A stretch of DNA of 64,000 nucleotides from Bryobacterales bacterium. GTDB taxonomy: Bacteria > Acidobacteriota > Terriglobia > Bryobacterales > Bryobacteraceae. The notes under the pieces were generated by a model that had not been told where the DNA came from, made no database searches, and saw nothing but the letters and a program-made list of their open reading frames with translations. Shown piece after piece: positions 45,069-54,337 of this stretch (its first letter is position 1; every line of letters begins with the position of its first letter). The stretch covers positions 186,001 through 250,000 of the forward strand of contig JADKID010000042.1 in NCBI GenBank assembly GCA_016721425.1, given 5' to 3'. Both the position numbers and the translations under genes were made by a program.

Positions 45069-46803
45069 GGGCCTCCACGCGAGCCAGCCAGCGGCGGATG
45101 GCCTGAGACTGGGGCATCAGACGTTGGGCCGTCCGCAAGGCCCGCAGCGCGCCGGCATGGTCTGCTGTGCGGAAGCGGGCGATACCGAGATAGAGGTGGA
45201 ACCGGGGCTCCTGGTGGTGGATGGCGATTAGCTCGGAGGCGAAGGTCAATGCCTCGCGGTAGCGGGCAAAACGGATGAGGATTTCCAGCAGGCCGAGAGA
45301 GGCGCCCGGGGCGGCGGGGTGCTGCCGCAGGGCGGCACGGTAGGCCTGCTCGGCCGGGAGCCACAGCCGGCGGGCACGGTAGTGGTCGCCCTCCAGAGTG
45401 CGGAGGAGGGGCTGTGTGGAATGGCGGGCGAACAGTGCGGCTGCGTCCCGATGGCGGCCCTCGGCCAATAGGAGATTGGCACGGATCCATTCGGCATGGG
45501 GCGAAAGCACGTGCCCGGGCGGGAAAGCCGAAATCAGCGCTTCTGCAGAGGCGCGATCGCCGGCGAGAAAATCCGCATAGGCCAATAGGACGTGGGGGAA
45601 GGCCGGCTCCGGCAGCAGGCGAGTGCAGGCCAACAGGCAGGCGCGGGCCTCCTCGATGCGGCCTTGGACTAGCGCGTGCAAACCCAGCGCGTATTCGTGC
45701 GCACCGGCGGCGGGATCAGGCGCGCCGGCGAGTGGATCGGCATAGCCCTCGCGTCCAAGTTCCGCTTCCTGGGCGGCGACGCCGGTGGCGATTTCGAGCG
45801 GCTCCGCGGTGTGCAGATGATTGGGCACTCCGTCCACGCCGGCGGAGATCGAGAGGGCCGCCAGAGTCATCGGCACGAGGTCCAACGCCGAGACCGGCGG
45901 GAGCCATTCATCGGCGGGGACGCCGGGGCCTGCCGCGACAAAGATGCCGCTGGAGAGCAGGCCGGGCGCGGGCAAATCAGCCTGGCTGGCAGGCGATACC
46001 GGGGGATCCGAGAGGAGCATGACCAGCGTGTCCGGGCCGGCGAGTTCGCAGAGGCGCGCCAGCAGCGAATCCAGGAAGCGGCAGAGCTCGCCGATGGTGT
46101 GGCGAGGCAAACCGTGCGCCAGCGAGAGCGCCGGATAGTGAACGGCCGCGAAGTCCCAGGGGAACGTTTCCAACGCGTGCGTGGCCGCGGCGTGGATGGA
46201 CGCATTGCGGGCGAGAAGGTCGGCCAGTTGCATCGGACGGCGGTCTACGGACTCGTCGATGGCGGGCAACTCAGGGAGCAGAGGCAGCAGGTCCGCCGCG
46301 GTGAACTCGGTGGCCGAGACGCGGAGGGCGGCGAATTCAGTTTGTAGGGACGGCGGATGGATGGATCCTGAGTCGAGTGGCCAGGCGACGCCAGGCATAC
46401 CCTGCGGCAGAGCGTAGCGGTCCGTGATGTGGATACCGCGCAGCGGCTCGGCGGCATGGGAAGCGGGCCATCCGGCGACATGCGCGCGCAGGCCGGCGTG
46501 GTGAATGCGATCCCAGATGGCAGGCGCCCGGCGGCGGCGCGACGGCTCGCGCTGAACGCTGAGCGTGACGTTGTGGACGGACGGAGGAACGCCCGTGGCG
46601 GCGTTGGTCCAGAAGAGCGCGGGATCGGCGTAGGGATCGGCTCGCAGATAGGCCATGGCGCCGCTCTGGCAGAGGGACTCCAGGCAGGGCATTCCGCCTT
46701 CATCCAGAAACGAAGAGATCGCCTGCCAGGTGACGGCCGACCACCCCACCCAGAGCACGCGGCGGGCTGGCGAGGAGTGGGCGCCGGGCGGCAGCGGCGG
46801 CAC
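45055..46803 (-). CDS. Alkaline-phosphatase-superfamily domain (metal ligands replaced) with TPR tail
   Basis: The protein has 582 aa. Residues 1-340 follow the type I phosphodiesterase/nucleotide pyrophosphatase fold: VLWVGWSAVTWQAISSFLDEG, MPCLESLCQSGAMAYL, DPALFWTNAATGVPPSVHN, a middle with VPPVSALDL, and SSGIFVAAGPG. In active relatives the first motif is G-W-D-x-A-D-W and the late one is V-S-D-H-G. Here the Asp is Ser (VGWSAVTW) and the Asp-His is Asp-Pro (LLSDPPVS), so two metal sites are damaged. The Thr nucleophile position (FWTN) remains. From about 370 on there are TPR repeats (AHEYALGLHALVQGRIEEAR; YRAALRQHPAAPGASLGLLE; HLYLGIARFRTADHAGALRA). A scaffold or binding role is more likely than hydrolysis. 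Confidence 0.75.
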   Translation of the reverse strand: MPPLPPGAHSSPARRVLWVGWSAVTWQAISSFLDEGGMPCLESLCQSGAMAYLRADPYADPALFWTNAATGVPPSVHNVTLSVQREPSRRRRAPAIWDRIHHAGLRAHVAGWPASHAAEPLRGIHITDRYALPQGMPGVAWPLDSGSIHPPSLQTEFAALRVSATEFTAADLLPLLPELPAIDESVDRRPMQLADLLARNASIHAAATHALETFPWDFAAVHYPALSLAHGLPRHTIGELCRFLDSLLARLCELAGPDTLVMLLSDPPVSPASQADLPAPGLLSSGIFVAAGPGVPADEWLPPVSALDLVPMTLAALSISAGVDGVPNHLHTAEPLEIATGVAAQEAELGREGYADPLAGAPDPAAGAHEYALGLHALVQGRIEEARACLLACTRLLPEPAFPHVLLAYADFLAGDRASAEALISAFPPGHVLSPHAEWIRANLLLAEGRHRDAAALFARHSTQPLLRTLEGDHYRARRLWLPAEQAYRAALRQHPAAPGASLGLLEILIRFARYREALTFASELIAIHHQEPRFHLYLGIARFRTADHAGALRALRTAQRLMPQSQAIRRWLARVEAHAAY

Positions 46804-46808
46804 GGAAC

Positions 46809-47447
46809 CTACGCCTGACGGCGGCGGGCGCGCAGGGCGGCCAGCCCGGCTGCGCCGAGGGCCAGCAGAGAAAGCGTGGAAGGCTCGGGGACGGGCGCTT
46901 GAATGGGCGTATCGGCCTGGTCTTCATAAGCCCAGTCGATCAACGTGGCGGAACTGGAACCGTTTGGCAGATTGAACTCGACGTTGGCGCGCGCCCATCC
47001 GTAGTGGGTATCGCTGACTGAACCGAGAAATGCGAATCCAAACAGGCCCGATTGATGAGGCGGCGCCCACGGACCAAAAGCAGCGGTGGGAGGGGTATCG
47101 ACGCCCGCCAGGAGGCCGAGTTGGGACTTCCAGCTTGCATCCGCGGGACCCACGAACTGTCCTGGAGCCAGCGGCAGGATGTAGGAATTGGTGGCGTCGC
47201 CGGGAACGCCGCCTGGGGCCGATACAAACGCGATCCGGCCGCCCAGGAAAAGCTGCAAGTCCACGCTGGGGCCGCTATCGACATTGACTTCGATCAACCC
47301 GTCCACGTTTCCTGGATCCGCGGAAGACGTGGTCAGGTTTTGAATTCCGCTGTAGATGACGGCGGCCGGCGAGGCGGCCGGAACGGCCATGAGGGTTCCC
47401 GCAGCCAGCATTACGGCTTTTGAGGTCTTATGTCCTGCCATTGCCAC
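46809..47447 (-). CDS. PEP-CTERM secreted protein
   Basis: The protein has 212 aa; ATG 47447 and 47441 are both possible starts. A signal peptide (SKAVMLAAGTLMAVPAASPA) is followed by a beta-rich domain with Asn/Gly and few charges (LTTSSADPGNVDGLIEVNVD; SDTHYGWARANVEFNL). The C-terminus is a complete PEP-CTERM signal: VPEPSTLSLLALGAAGLAAL then RARRRQA. Exosortase would cut at the VPEP motif and anchor or release the protein during exopolysaccharide production. No exosortase is in the window. It leads the four-gene operon, with 5 bases to the next gene. Confidence 0.85.
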   Translation of the reverse strand: MAMAGHKTSKAVMLAAGTLMAVPAASPAAVIYSGIQNLTTSSADPGNVDGLIEVNVDSGPSVDLQLFLGGRIAFVSAPGGVPGDATNSYILPLAPGQFVGPADASWKSQLGLLAGVDTPPTAAFGPWAPPHQSGLFGFAFLGSVSDTHYGWARANVEFNLPNGSSSATLIDWAYEDQADTPIQAPVPEPSTLSLLALGAAGLAALRARRRQA

Positions 47448-47500
47448 AGCTTATCACGGGCGGGCCGGCCGCGAACCCCATGATAAACTGAAAGTCTCCC

Positions 47501-50152
47501 ATGCAGCTTGAGAAAGTCTATGAGCCTCAGCGGTTTGAGCCGCACTGGGCACAACTGTGGATCGATCGCGGCTACTTCCATGCGCCCACCGGCGAGCAAC
47601 CCGGGCGGGACGTCTTCTCGCTCGTCATCCCGCCCCCCAACGTGACCGGCAGCCTGCACATCGGGCACATGCTGGAACACACCGAGATCGATGTCACCGC
47701 GCGCTGGCATCGCATGAAGGGCGACCGCACACTCTGGCTGCCCGGGCAGGACCACGCCGGCATCGCCACCCAGATGGTGGTGGAGCGGGCGCTGAAAGCC
47801 ACCGAAAACATCACGCGGCACGACCTGGGCCGGGAAGAATTCGTCAAGCGCGTCTGGCAGTGGAAAGAGCAGTACGGCGACACCATCATCGGCCAGATGA
47901 AGCGCATCGGCGATTCGTGCGATTGGTCGCGCAACCGCTTCACGCTCGATGAGGGGCTCTCCAAGGCCGTCCGCGAGACGTTCGTGCGGCTCTACGAAAA
48001 GGGCCTGATCTACCGCGGCGAGTACATGGTGAACTGGTGCCCGCAGTGCCATACGGCGCTCTCGGACCTGGAAGTGGTGCACGAGGAGTCGCAAGGCAAT
48101 CTGTGGCACATCCAGTACCCGGTGAAGGATATGCCGGGCCGGTTTGTGACCGTGGCCACCACGCGGCCGGAGACGATGCTGGGCGATACGGCGGTGTGCG
48201 TCAACGCTGCCGACGAGCGCTATTTCGACCTGCACGGCAAGTCCGTGATTCTGCCCTTGATGGGCCGCGAAATCCCTGTGATCTGCGACGATCTGGCCGA
48301 TCCCAAGTTCGGCACCGGCGTGGTGAAGGTGACGCCGGCGCACGACCCCAATGACTTCGAGGCCGGCAAGCGGCACAATCTGCCGCACGTGAAGGTGATC
48401 GATCAGAACGCGCAGATGACCGAGGCCGCGGGCGTGTACGCCGGACTGGATCGCTACGAGGCGCGCAAGCGCGTGCTGGCCGATCTCGACGCGGCCGGCG
48501 CGCTGGTGAAAACGGACGCCTACCAACTGAGCGCGGGCAAGTGCCAGCGCTGCAAAACCGTCGTGGAGCCGCTGGTTTCGAAGCAATGGTTCTGCCGCAT
48601 GAAGCCACTGGCGGAGCCGGCGATCAAAGCCGTCGAAGAGGGCCGCATCGTCTTCGTGCCGGAGAACTGGTCCAAGACCTACTACGAGTGGATGTACAAC
48701 ATCCGCGATTGGTGCGTCTCCCGGCAGCTCTGGTGGGGCCATCGTATCCCGGCGTGGCATTGCTCGGCGTGTGGCGAGATCACGGTGTCTCGCGAAGACG
48801 TCTCCGCCTGCGGCAAGTGCGGCTCCACCGCGCTGGCGCAGGATACCGACGTGCTGGATACGTGGTTTTCCAGCGGGCTGTGGCCGTTCTCCACGCTGGG
48901 CTGGCCCGAACAGACCGAGGATCTGAAGACGTATTATCCCACCACGGTGTTGATCACCGGCTTCGACATCCTCTTCTTCTGGGTGGCGCGCATGATCATG
49001 CTCGGCATCGAGATGATGGGCGAGGTGCCGTTCAAGACCGTCTACATTCACGGCCTGGTGCGCGACGCGGACCGGCAGAAGATGTCAAAGACGAAGGGCA
49101 ACACCATTGACCCGTTGATCGTGACCGAGCAGTACGGCACGGACGCGGTGCGCTTCGCGCTGCTGCGCGGCGCCGCCCCCGGCACCGACATCGTGCTCAG
49201 CGACGAGCGCATGGTGAGCTCGCGCGGCTTTGCCAACAAGATCTGGAACGCGGCGCGCTTCATCTTCATGCAGATGGAACGCCTGGAAGTGGAAGACTTC
49301 GAGTTTGGCTCCGAGGCGCCCATCGAGAGCTTCGAGGATCGCTGGATCTTCGCGCGGCTCAACGAGACGACGGCCAAGATCAACGCGGCCCAGGCCGGTT
49401 TCCGCTATCACGAAGTGGCGGACCTGATCTGGGGTTTCCTGTGGGACGATTTCTGCGATTGGTATGTGGAGCTGAAGAAGCTGCGCATCCAGCAGGGCGT
49501 GGAGGCCAAGGCGCATCTGACGAATCTGCTGCGGGTGTTTGAGCAGGCTCTGCGGCTGCTGCATCCGGTGATGCCGTTCCTCACCGAAGAGCTGTGGCAA
49601 AGGCTCGTCCGCAAGGCCGAGGGCGTGGCCGAGACCATCTGCCTGGCGCCGTATCCGCAGGCTCGCGAGGAGTGGACGGACGCGAACGGGTTGGCCGTTT
49701 TCGCACTGTATCAGGAGATGGTGGGCTCGGCGCGGGCGCTGCGGGCTGAGCAGAAACTCGATCCCAAGATGACGCTGGAGGGCTTCCTCTATCCGGCGGA
49801 CGAGACGGCCACACGCCTCGCCGGCCACGAACTGGCGGCGCTGGAGGCGTTGACCAATACGAAGTTCACCGTCGGCGCGCCCGGCGAGACAAAGGCCGTT
49901 GGTGCGTCGCGCTCCACGCCTGAGTTCGAGATGGTGCTGAAGTTGAGCGGCGCGCAGGTGGACGCCATGCGGACCCGGCTGATCAAAGAGATTGAGCAGT
50001 TGGAGAAGGTGATCGCATCGAGCCGGAAACAGCTCGGCAGCGAGGCATTTGTCAGCAAGGCGCCGGCCCATGTGATCGACGGCATCAAGGCCAAAATGGC
50101 GGACTACGAGGCGCAGGTGGCCAAGAGCCAGGAGTCTCTCCGGGCGCTATGA
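47501..50152 (+). CDS. valS: Valyl-tRNA synthetase
   Basis: The protein has 883 aa, a normal bacterial length. It charges tRNA-Val. The class I motifs are HIGH in NVTGSLHIGHMLEHT and KMSKS-type KMSKTKGNTIDPL. The CP1 editing domain contains TTRPETMLGDTAVCV and GTGVVKVTPAHDPNDFE. Zinc-ribbon-like Cys pairs occur in GKCQRCKTVVEP and HCSACGEI...ACGKCGS. The C-terminal coiled coil (LIKEIEQLEKVIASSRKQL; MADYEAQVAKSQESL) is present. It overlaps nadC by 4 bases (ATGA), so it heads a valS-nadC-birA operon. Confidence 0.97.
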   Translation: MQLEKVYEPQRFEPHWAQLWIDRGYFHAPTGEQPGRDVFSLVIPPPNVTGSLHIGHMLEHTEIDVTARWHRMKGDRTLWLPGQDHAGIATQMVVERALKATENITRHDLGREEFVKRVWQWKEQYGDTIIGQMKRIGDSCDWSRNRFTLDEGLSKAVRETFVRLYEKGLIYRGEYMVNWCPQCHTALSDLEVVHEESQGNLWHIQYPVKDMPGRFVTVATTRPETMLGDTAVCVNAADERYFDLHGKSVILPLMGREIPVICDDLADPKFGTGVVKVTPAHDPNDFEAGKRHNLPHVKVIDQNAQMTEAAGVYAGLDRYEARKRVLADLDAAGALVKTDAYQLSAGKCQRCKTVVEPLVSKQWFCRMKPLAEPAIKAVEEGRIVFVPENWSKTYYEWMYNIRDWCVSRQLWWGHRIPAWHCSACGEITVSREDVSACGKCGSTALAQDTDVLDTWFSSGLWPFSTLGWPEQTEDLKTYYPTTVLITGFDILFFWVARMIMLGIEMMGEVPFKTVYIHGLVRDADRQKMSKTKGNTIDPLIVTEQYGTDAVRFALLRGAAPGTDIVLSDERMVSSRGFANKIWNAARFIFMQMERLEVEDFEFGSEAPIESFEDRWIFARLNETTAKINAAQAGFRYHEVADLIWGFLWDDFCDWYVELKKLRIQQGVEAKAHLTNLLRVFEQALRLLHPVMPFLTEELWQRLVRKAEGVAETICLAPYPQAREEWTDANGLAVFALYQEMVGSARALRAEQKLDPKMTLEGFLYPADETATRLAGHELAALEALTNTKFTVGAPGETKAVGASRSTPEFEMVLKLSGAQVDAMRTRLIKEIEQLEKVIASSRKQLGSEAFVSKAPAHVIDGIKAKMADYEAQVAKSQESLRAL

Positions 50153-50979
50153 AGATGCATCACGAAATCGTGGACGCGGTACAGCGCGCGCTGCGTGAGG
50201 ACATTGGCGACGGCGATATCACTACCGAGCTCACCGTGCCGGCGGATCGCGTGGCGACGGGCGCTTTCTATGCGCGCGAGCCGATGGTGGTGGCGGGCAC
50301 GGAACTGCTGGAGATCGTCTACACCGAACTCGGCGGCGTGGATTCGCTGGAGGTGCTGCAAAACAGCGGCGCCGCGGTGGAGCCTGGCGAATGTCTGGCG
50401 CGAGTGCGCGGGCAGGCCAGAACCCTGCTCACCGCGGAGCGGACAGCGCTGAATTTCATGCAGCGGCTGAGCGGCGTGGCCACGCTGGCGCGCGAATATG
50501 TGCGTCAGACTGCCGGCACACGCTGCAAGGTATTGGACACGCGCAAGACTACACCCGGCCTGCGGCGGCTGGAGAAGATGGCTGCGGCGGCGGGTGGCGT
50601 TACCAATCACAGATTGGGGCTTTTCGACGCGATTTTGATCAAAAACAACCACATAACAGCGGCTGGCGGCGTGTCTGAAGCCCTGGCAGCGGTGGCCGGA
50701 CAACCGATCCCGGCGGAGATCGAAGTGCGCACTTTGGCGGAGCTCGACCAAGCGCTGGCGTGCGGCGCCAAGCGGTTGCTGCTGGATAATCTGACGCCGG
50801 AAGAGGCGCGCGAGTGGATTGCGCGCATCGCCGGGCGCGCCTCGGTGGAGCTCTCCGGCGGTATCACGCTCGAGACCGTGCGGGCTTATGCCGAGGCGGG
50901 CGCGGACTTCGTATCGAGCGGCGCCATCACGCACTCCGCGCGCGCGCTGGACATCAACTTCCGGCTGGCGTGGGGATGA
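50149..50979 (+). CDS. nadC: Nicotinate-nucleotide pyrophosphorylase (carboxylating)
   Basis: The protein has 276 aa. NadC makes nicotinate mononucleotide from quinolinate and PRPP in NAD synthesis. REDIGDGDITTEL, ERTALNFMQRLSGVATLA, VLDTRKTTPGLRRLEKMAA, GGVTNHRLGLFDAILIKNNH, EIEVRTLAELDQAL, LLLDNLTPE, ELSGGITLETV and VSSGAITHSARALDINFRL are typical, including the Arg/Lys/His phosphate-binding residues. It overlaps birA by 4 bases (ATGA). Confidence 0.96.
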   Translation: MKMHHEIVDAVQRALREDIGDGDITTELTVPADRVATGAFYAREPMVVAGTELLEIVYTELGGVDSLEVLQNSGAAVEPGECLARVRGQARTLLTAERTALNFMQRLSGVATLAREYVRQTAGTRCKVLDTRKTTPGLRRLEKMAAAAGGVTNHRLGLFDAILIKNNHITAAGGVSEALAAVAGQPIPAEIEVRTLAELDQALACGAKRLLLDNLTPEEAREWIARIAGRASVELSGGITLETVRAYAEAGADFVSSGAITHSARALDINFRLAWG

Positions 50980-51689
50980 GAACGATTGAGTGGCACGAGT
51001 CGATCGACTCAACCATGCTCCGTGCCGCGACGCTGGCCAGCGAAGGCTGCGAGACAGGAACCATCGTCGGCGCGGACCGGCAAACGGCCGGGCAAGGGCG
51101 GCTCGGGCGCAACTGGCACTCGCCGGACGGCGGGCTGTATTTCACCGTGGTGCTGCGGCCCAAGGTGGAGATGCGGGATCTGCCGGTAGTGACGATGGCG
51201 CTGGGATTGGGCGTGGCCGACGCGGTGCAGATGTTCGCCGGACTGGCCGTGGATCTGCGCTGGCCGAACGACGTGATGGTGGGCGAGCGCAAGCTGGCGG
51301 GCATCCTGGCGCACTGGCACGATGGCGCCGTGCTGGCGGGGATCGGCCTGAACGTGAGCCAGCCGGATTTCCCACCGGAACTGCGGGACCAGGCGACCTC
51401 GCTGGCGCTGGAGACCGGCACGGTGCAAAATCGCGACGTACTGTTGCGGGCGATCGCATCATCGATCGAGACGCACGTGAAGATTCTGGAAACCGGCGGC
51501 ATCACACCGATTCTGCGGCTTTTCACCAACGCATCGAGCTATGTGGCGGGCAAGCGGGTGCGGGTGGAGATGACCGGCGGCGATGTGGTGGGGACCACGG
51601 CCGGCCTGACGCCGGATGGGTTTCTGATCCTACGCCGCGACGACGGCACGGAAATGACGATCACCGCTGGCGGCGTAAGACCGGCTTAG
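50976..51689 (+). CDS. birA: Biotin-[acetyl-CoA-carboxylase] ligase (no DNA-binding domain)
   Basis: The protein has 237 aa from ATG 50976. The catalytic domain has the biotinyl-AMP loop (Q-G-R-L-G-R-x-W in GQGRLGRNWHSPDGG), LRWPNDVMVGERKLAGIL and the GIGLNVSQPDFP segment, followed by the small SH3-like C-terminal domain (ASSYVAGKRVRVEM). It lacks the winged helix of E. coli BirA, so it is a class I ligase that does not regulate biotin genes. The 3' end overlaps the convergent LolA-like gene by 29 bases. Confidence 0.93.
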   Translation: MRTIEWHESIDSTMLRAATLASEGCETGTIVGADRQTAGQGRLGRNWHSPDGGLYFTVVLRPKVEMRDLPVVTMALGLGVADAVQMFAGLAVDLRWPNDVMVGERKLAGILAHWHDGAVLAGIGLNVSQPDFPPELRDQATSLALETGTVQNRDVLLRAIASSIETHVKILETGGITPILRLFTNASSYVAGKRVRVEMTGGDVVGTTAGLTPDGFLILRRDDGTEMTITAGGVRPA

Positions 51690-52368
51690 CGTGTGACAGA
51701 GAGCCAGCGGGCGGGCGGACGAAGAGCGATTCGTCGGGCGGACGCTGGCCGGGCGGCACGAAGTAGTCGCGATGGAAGACTTCCTGTCGCTTGTCGATGT
51801 TGCTCGATCGAGCGAAATGGGAGCGGTGGATCGCGGCCGTTTCCAGGTCGATCCAGAGCTTTTCCTCCCACATCGCGGGCGCCTCAGGCAGGCGGCTCTC
51901 AATTTCGATGACAGCACAAACGCGACCGCGGATTTTTTCGGTCTTGAGGTAGCGCGCCAGCATCGCCGGACCATCCAGCATGGCGAATCTTCGATGCAAA
52001 ATGTGGATACGCTCCTGGGCGTTGCGATCCGAGTAGAAGCCGGGTTCCTCGAGCAAAGGCCCCGGAAAGCGGCCATCCACGCGCCAGACGTTCTCGCCGT
52101 CGTTCACGATGGTCACAGGCGGAAGACTGCGAATGCCTTCCACGTCATCGCGGAACTCGCGGAGATAGTAGCGGTTCCCCGCCCCGGCATCGAGCCGGAT
52201 GGTGACGGTACCGCTGATGCCCGACCCCCGGTATGTGGCACGCTGCTCGTTCTGGCGGAGTTCCAAAGAGAAGTTTTTGAGCGCGGCGTAGCGGGCGGCA
52301 ACCCGTTCGAGGAGCGCGTTGGGATCCACGTCCGCGATAAAAATGAAGGCAAGAACGGCAGCCGTCAT
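51661..52368 (-). CDS. LolA/RseB-like exported protein
   Basis: The protein has 235 aa from ATG 52368. The short N-terminus (MTAAVLAFIFIADVDPNALL) acts as a signal segment. A half-barrel fold resembling LolA/LolB/RseB follows: LLERVAARYAALKNFSLELR, GTVTIRLDAGAGNRYYLREF, VTIVNDGENVWRVDG, RGRVCAVIEIESR and KLWIDLETAAIHRSHF. Such proteins bind acyl chains or act as periplasmic lipoprotein carriers or sensors. It is divergent from coaX, with only 39 bases between the starts. Confidence 0.7.
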   Translation of the reverse strand: MTAAVLAFIFIADVDPNALLERVAARYAALKNFSLELRQNEQRATYRGSGISGTVTIRLDAGAGNRYYLREFRDDVEGIRSLPPVTIVNDGENVWRVDGRFPGPLLEEPGFYSDRNAQERIHILHRRFAMLDGPAMLARYLKTEKIRGRVCAVIEIESRLPEAPAMWEEKLWIDLETAAIHRSHFARSSNIDKRQEVFHRDYFVPPGQRPPDESLFVRPPAGSLSHAKPVLRRQR

Positions 52369-52407
52369 GCTTCGATGATAGCCTGAAGAATCGAGACCTG
52401 AACAACT

Positions 52408-53181
52408 ATGCTGTTGGCGATTGACGCGGGCAATACAAACGTCACGATCGGCATCTTCGAAGGCGCCCAGATCCTGACGCGCTGGCGGCTGCGGACCGTG
52501 CACGAGCAGACTCCGGACGAGTGGGGCATCCTGCTGCGCAGCCTCTTTGCGCTGGAAAACGTCCCACTGGAAAAGGTGGACGGCATCATCATCGCGAGCG
52601 TGGTGCCGGTGCTGGAGACGTCGCTGCTGGGGATGGCGAAGCGCTATTTCTCGCTGGAACCGATGTTCGTCAGCGGCCACACGGAAACGGGACTGAATGT
52701 TTTATACGACAACCCGCGCGAGGTGGGGTCGGACCGCATTGTGAACGCCGTGGCAGCACTGGCGAAGTACGGCGGACCGTGCATCGTCGTGGATCTGGGC
52801 ACGGCCATCACGTTCGATGCCGTCAGCGGCAACGCAGAGTATCTGGGCGGCATCATCTGCCCCGGCATCGGGATCTCCATTCAGGGCCTCTTCACCAAAA
52901 CCGCGCGGCTGCCGATGGTGGACTTCCGCGAGCCGGAGAAGCTGATCGGCACCAACACCGTGGGCTCCATCCAGGCAGGCCTGTACTACGGCACCATCTC
53001 GATGATCGACGGCATTGTGGAACGGATGATGTTGGAGATGGGCCCCGGCACGCGCACGGTGGCCACGGGCGGGCAAGCGGGGCTGATCACGCGCGGATCG
53101 AAGTTCGTCAAGATCGCCGACGAAGACCTGACGCTGGAGGGTCTGCGGATCATCTGGGAGATGAATGACGGAAGACGCTGA
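52408..53181 (+). CDS. coaX: Type III pantothenate kinase
   Basis: The protein has 257 aa. CoaX phosphorylates pantothenate in CoA synthesis. The ASKHA-fold motifs are MLLAIDAGNTNVTIGIF (phosphate 1), DNPREVGSDRIVNAVAA, VVDLGTAITFDAV (phosphate 2), GGIICPGIGISIQGLF and VATGGQAGLI. The catalytic Asp of the G-x-D-R segment is present. The 3' end overlaps the next gene by 17 bases. Confidence 0.96.
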   Translation: MLLAIDAGNTNVTIGIFEGAQILTRWRLRTVHEQTPDEWGILLRSLFALENVPLEKVDGIIIASVVPVLETSLLGMAKRYFSLEPMFVSGHTETGLNVLYDNPREVGSDRIVNAVAALAKYGGPCIVVDLGTAITFDAVSGNAEYLGGIICPGIGISIQGLFTKTARLPMVDFREPEKLIGTNTVGSIQAGLYYGTISMIDGIVERMMLEMGPGTRTVATGGQAGLITRGSKFVKIADEDLTLEGLRIIWEMNDGRR

Positions 53182-53860
53182 GGACGGGATCTGGCGCCTG
53201 AACTACTTCAACTACTTCACCGAAGTGGAGGAGCAGTTCCAGCGCTCGCGGGCCACCGGGTTGTTCCTGCTGTCGCCGCTGGATTGGGCATTGATCGAAT
53301 CGTGGAAGAACGCGGGCATCCCCCTGGAGGCGGTGCTGCGTGGCATCCAGATCGCCTTCGACCAGTGGCGCACCAAAAAGGACAAAACCCAGATGGTGAA
53401 CTCGCTGACCTACTGCCTCCAGGCTGTGATGAAAGAGGCCGAGGCGATGGCGAAGGACCTACCCTCCACAGCCGCGGCGGAGCACGAACCGGCGTTCCCG
53501 CTGGACGCCGTGCGGACTCATCTCGAAAAATCGCGGGATGCGTTGCTGCGCGCGCCGGGCTACGAGGATCTCGCAACGGGCGTGTCCGGCCTGCTCGCCA
53601 ATCTGGAGGAGCACTACGCCGATCTGGAGCAGTTGGACCAACGCCTGACGGCGATGGAAGACAAGATGGCGGCACTGGCCCGGACGAGGCTCTCCGACGA
53701 GGATCTCTTCCAGATGCGCCGCGAACTGGATTCGCAGTTGCGGCCATACCGCGGCAAGATGACGGCGGAGCAACTGGCGCGGCTGGAGAAGAGTTTTCTC
53801 GACCGGAAGGTGTACGAGCACTACGGGCTGCCGCGGCTGAGCTTGTTTTATATGGGGTAG
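53165..53860 (+). CDS. Conserved hypothetical protein coupled to coaX
   Basis: The protein has 231 aa, all alpha-helical, with two parts. Residues 1-100 (NYFNYFTEVEEQFQRSRATG, FLLSPLDWALIESWKNAGIP and VLRGIQIAFDQWRTK) resemble a small winged-helix or four-helix domain. The rest (120-230) has coiled-coil character (LANLEEHYADLEQLDQRLTA, MRRELDSQLRPYRGKMTAEQ). I do not recognise a named family. Translation is coupled to coaX by overlap. It is cytoplasmic and has no signal. Confidence 0.65.
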   Translation: MTEDAEDGIWRLNYFNYFTEVEEQFQRSRATGLFLLSPLDWALIESWKNAGIPLEAVLRGIQIAFDQWRTKKDKTQMVNSLTYCLQAVMKEAEAMAKDLPSTAAAEHEPAFPLDAVRTHLEKSRDALLRAPGYEDLATGVSGLLANLEEHYADLEQLDQRLTAMEDKMAALARTRLSDEDLFQMRRELDSQLRPYRGKMTAEQLARLEKSFLDRKVYEHYGLPRLSLFYMG

Positions 53861-53901
53861 GTGAACTCAGGATTCAGGCAGAGCCAGGAATACAAACCGC
53901 T

Positions 53902-54327
53902 ATGCGTTTCGGTGCAAGGAAGACTGTCTGCAGCCATCGGGTATTTCTGCTCGCGGTTCTAGAACTCGCAGCTGCAACTACAAGTGGATGCTCAATCCGA
54001 ATGATGCCTCGATTGCTGCCGTCGCAGTACAAGATCCAGGTCGTAACGGCGTCTCCCGAGCGGTATAGCCTCGACGTGGACGGCCATCGATACCAAATCA
54101 GCAAAGAAGGAAACGTCGAATTCAAGCTTCCGCTAATGTCGGGCGGCTGCCGAACGTACCTATTCGATCACATCCCGCTGAGCGTGTATCACGACCCCGC
54201 CAAGCAGAAAGTGGTCTCGGTTGTCCGGAACGACAAGATGGTGCGGAGACTCTCATTCCTGGAACTCCAGGCGTTGCCCCTTGGTAATTCGGGCACGCGA
54301 CTCCTCGTAGTGCGAGCGAATGACTGA
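53902..54327 (+). CDS. Small putative lipoprotein
   Basis: The protein has 141 aa. The N-terminus carries a hydrophobic segment ending in a lipobox (VFLLAVLELAAATTSGCS, Cys30), so lipid anchoring is likely. The mature domain is short and beta-rich (YKIQVVTASPERYSLDVDGH; GNVEFKLPLMSGGCRTYLFD; LRTKD-like end RLLVVRAND). The family is not recognised. It stands 41 bases after the preceding gene. Confidence 0.55.
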   Translation: MRFGARKTVCSHRVFLLAVLELAAATTSGCSIRMMPRLLPSQYKIQVVTASPERYSLDVDGHRYQISKEGNVEFKLPLMSGGCRTYLFDHIPLSVYHDPAKQKVVSVVRNDKMVRRLSFLELQALPLGNSGTRLLVVRAND

Positions 54328-54337
54328 ACTGGCAGCG

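Noticed and set aside
47448..47500. TTATCA...TGATAA inverted repeat in the PEP-CTERM/valS spacer as an operator.
   Set aside because: The arms are only six bases with a spacer of over 20 bases, and the right arm overlaps a likely -10 box. Too weak to call.
53874..54125. Minus-strand frame downstream of the VapB-like gene as a possible VapC toxin.
   Set aside because: No PIN-domain acidic residues (D, E, D) in order, and it lies opposite a plausible lipoprotein gene.
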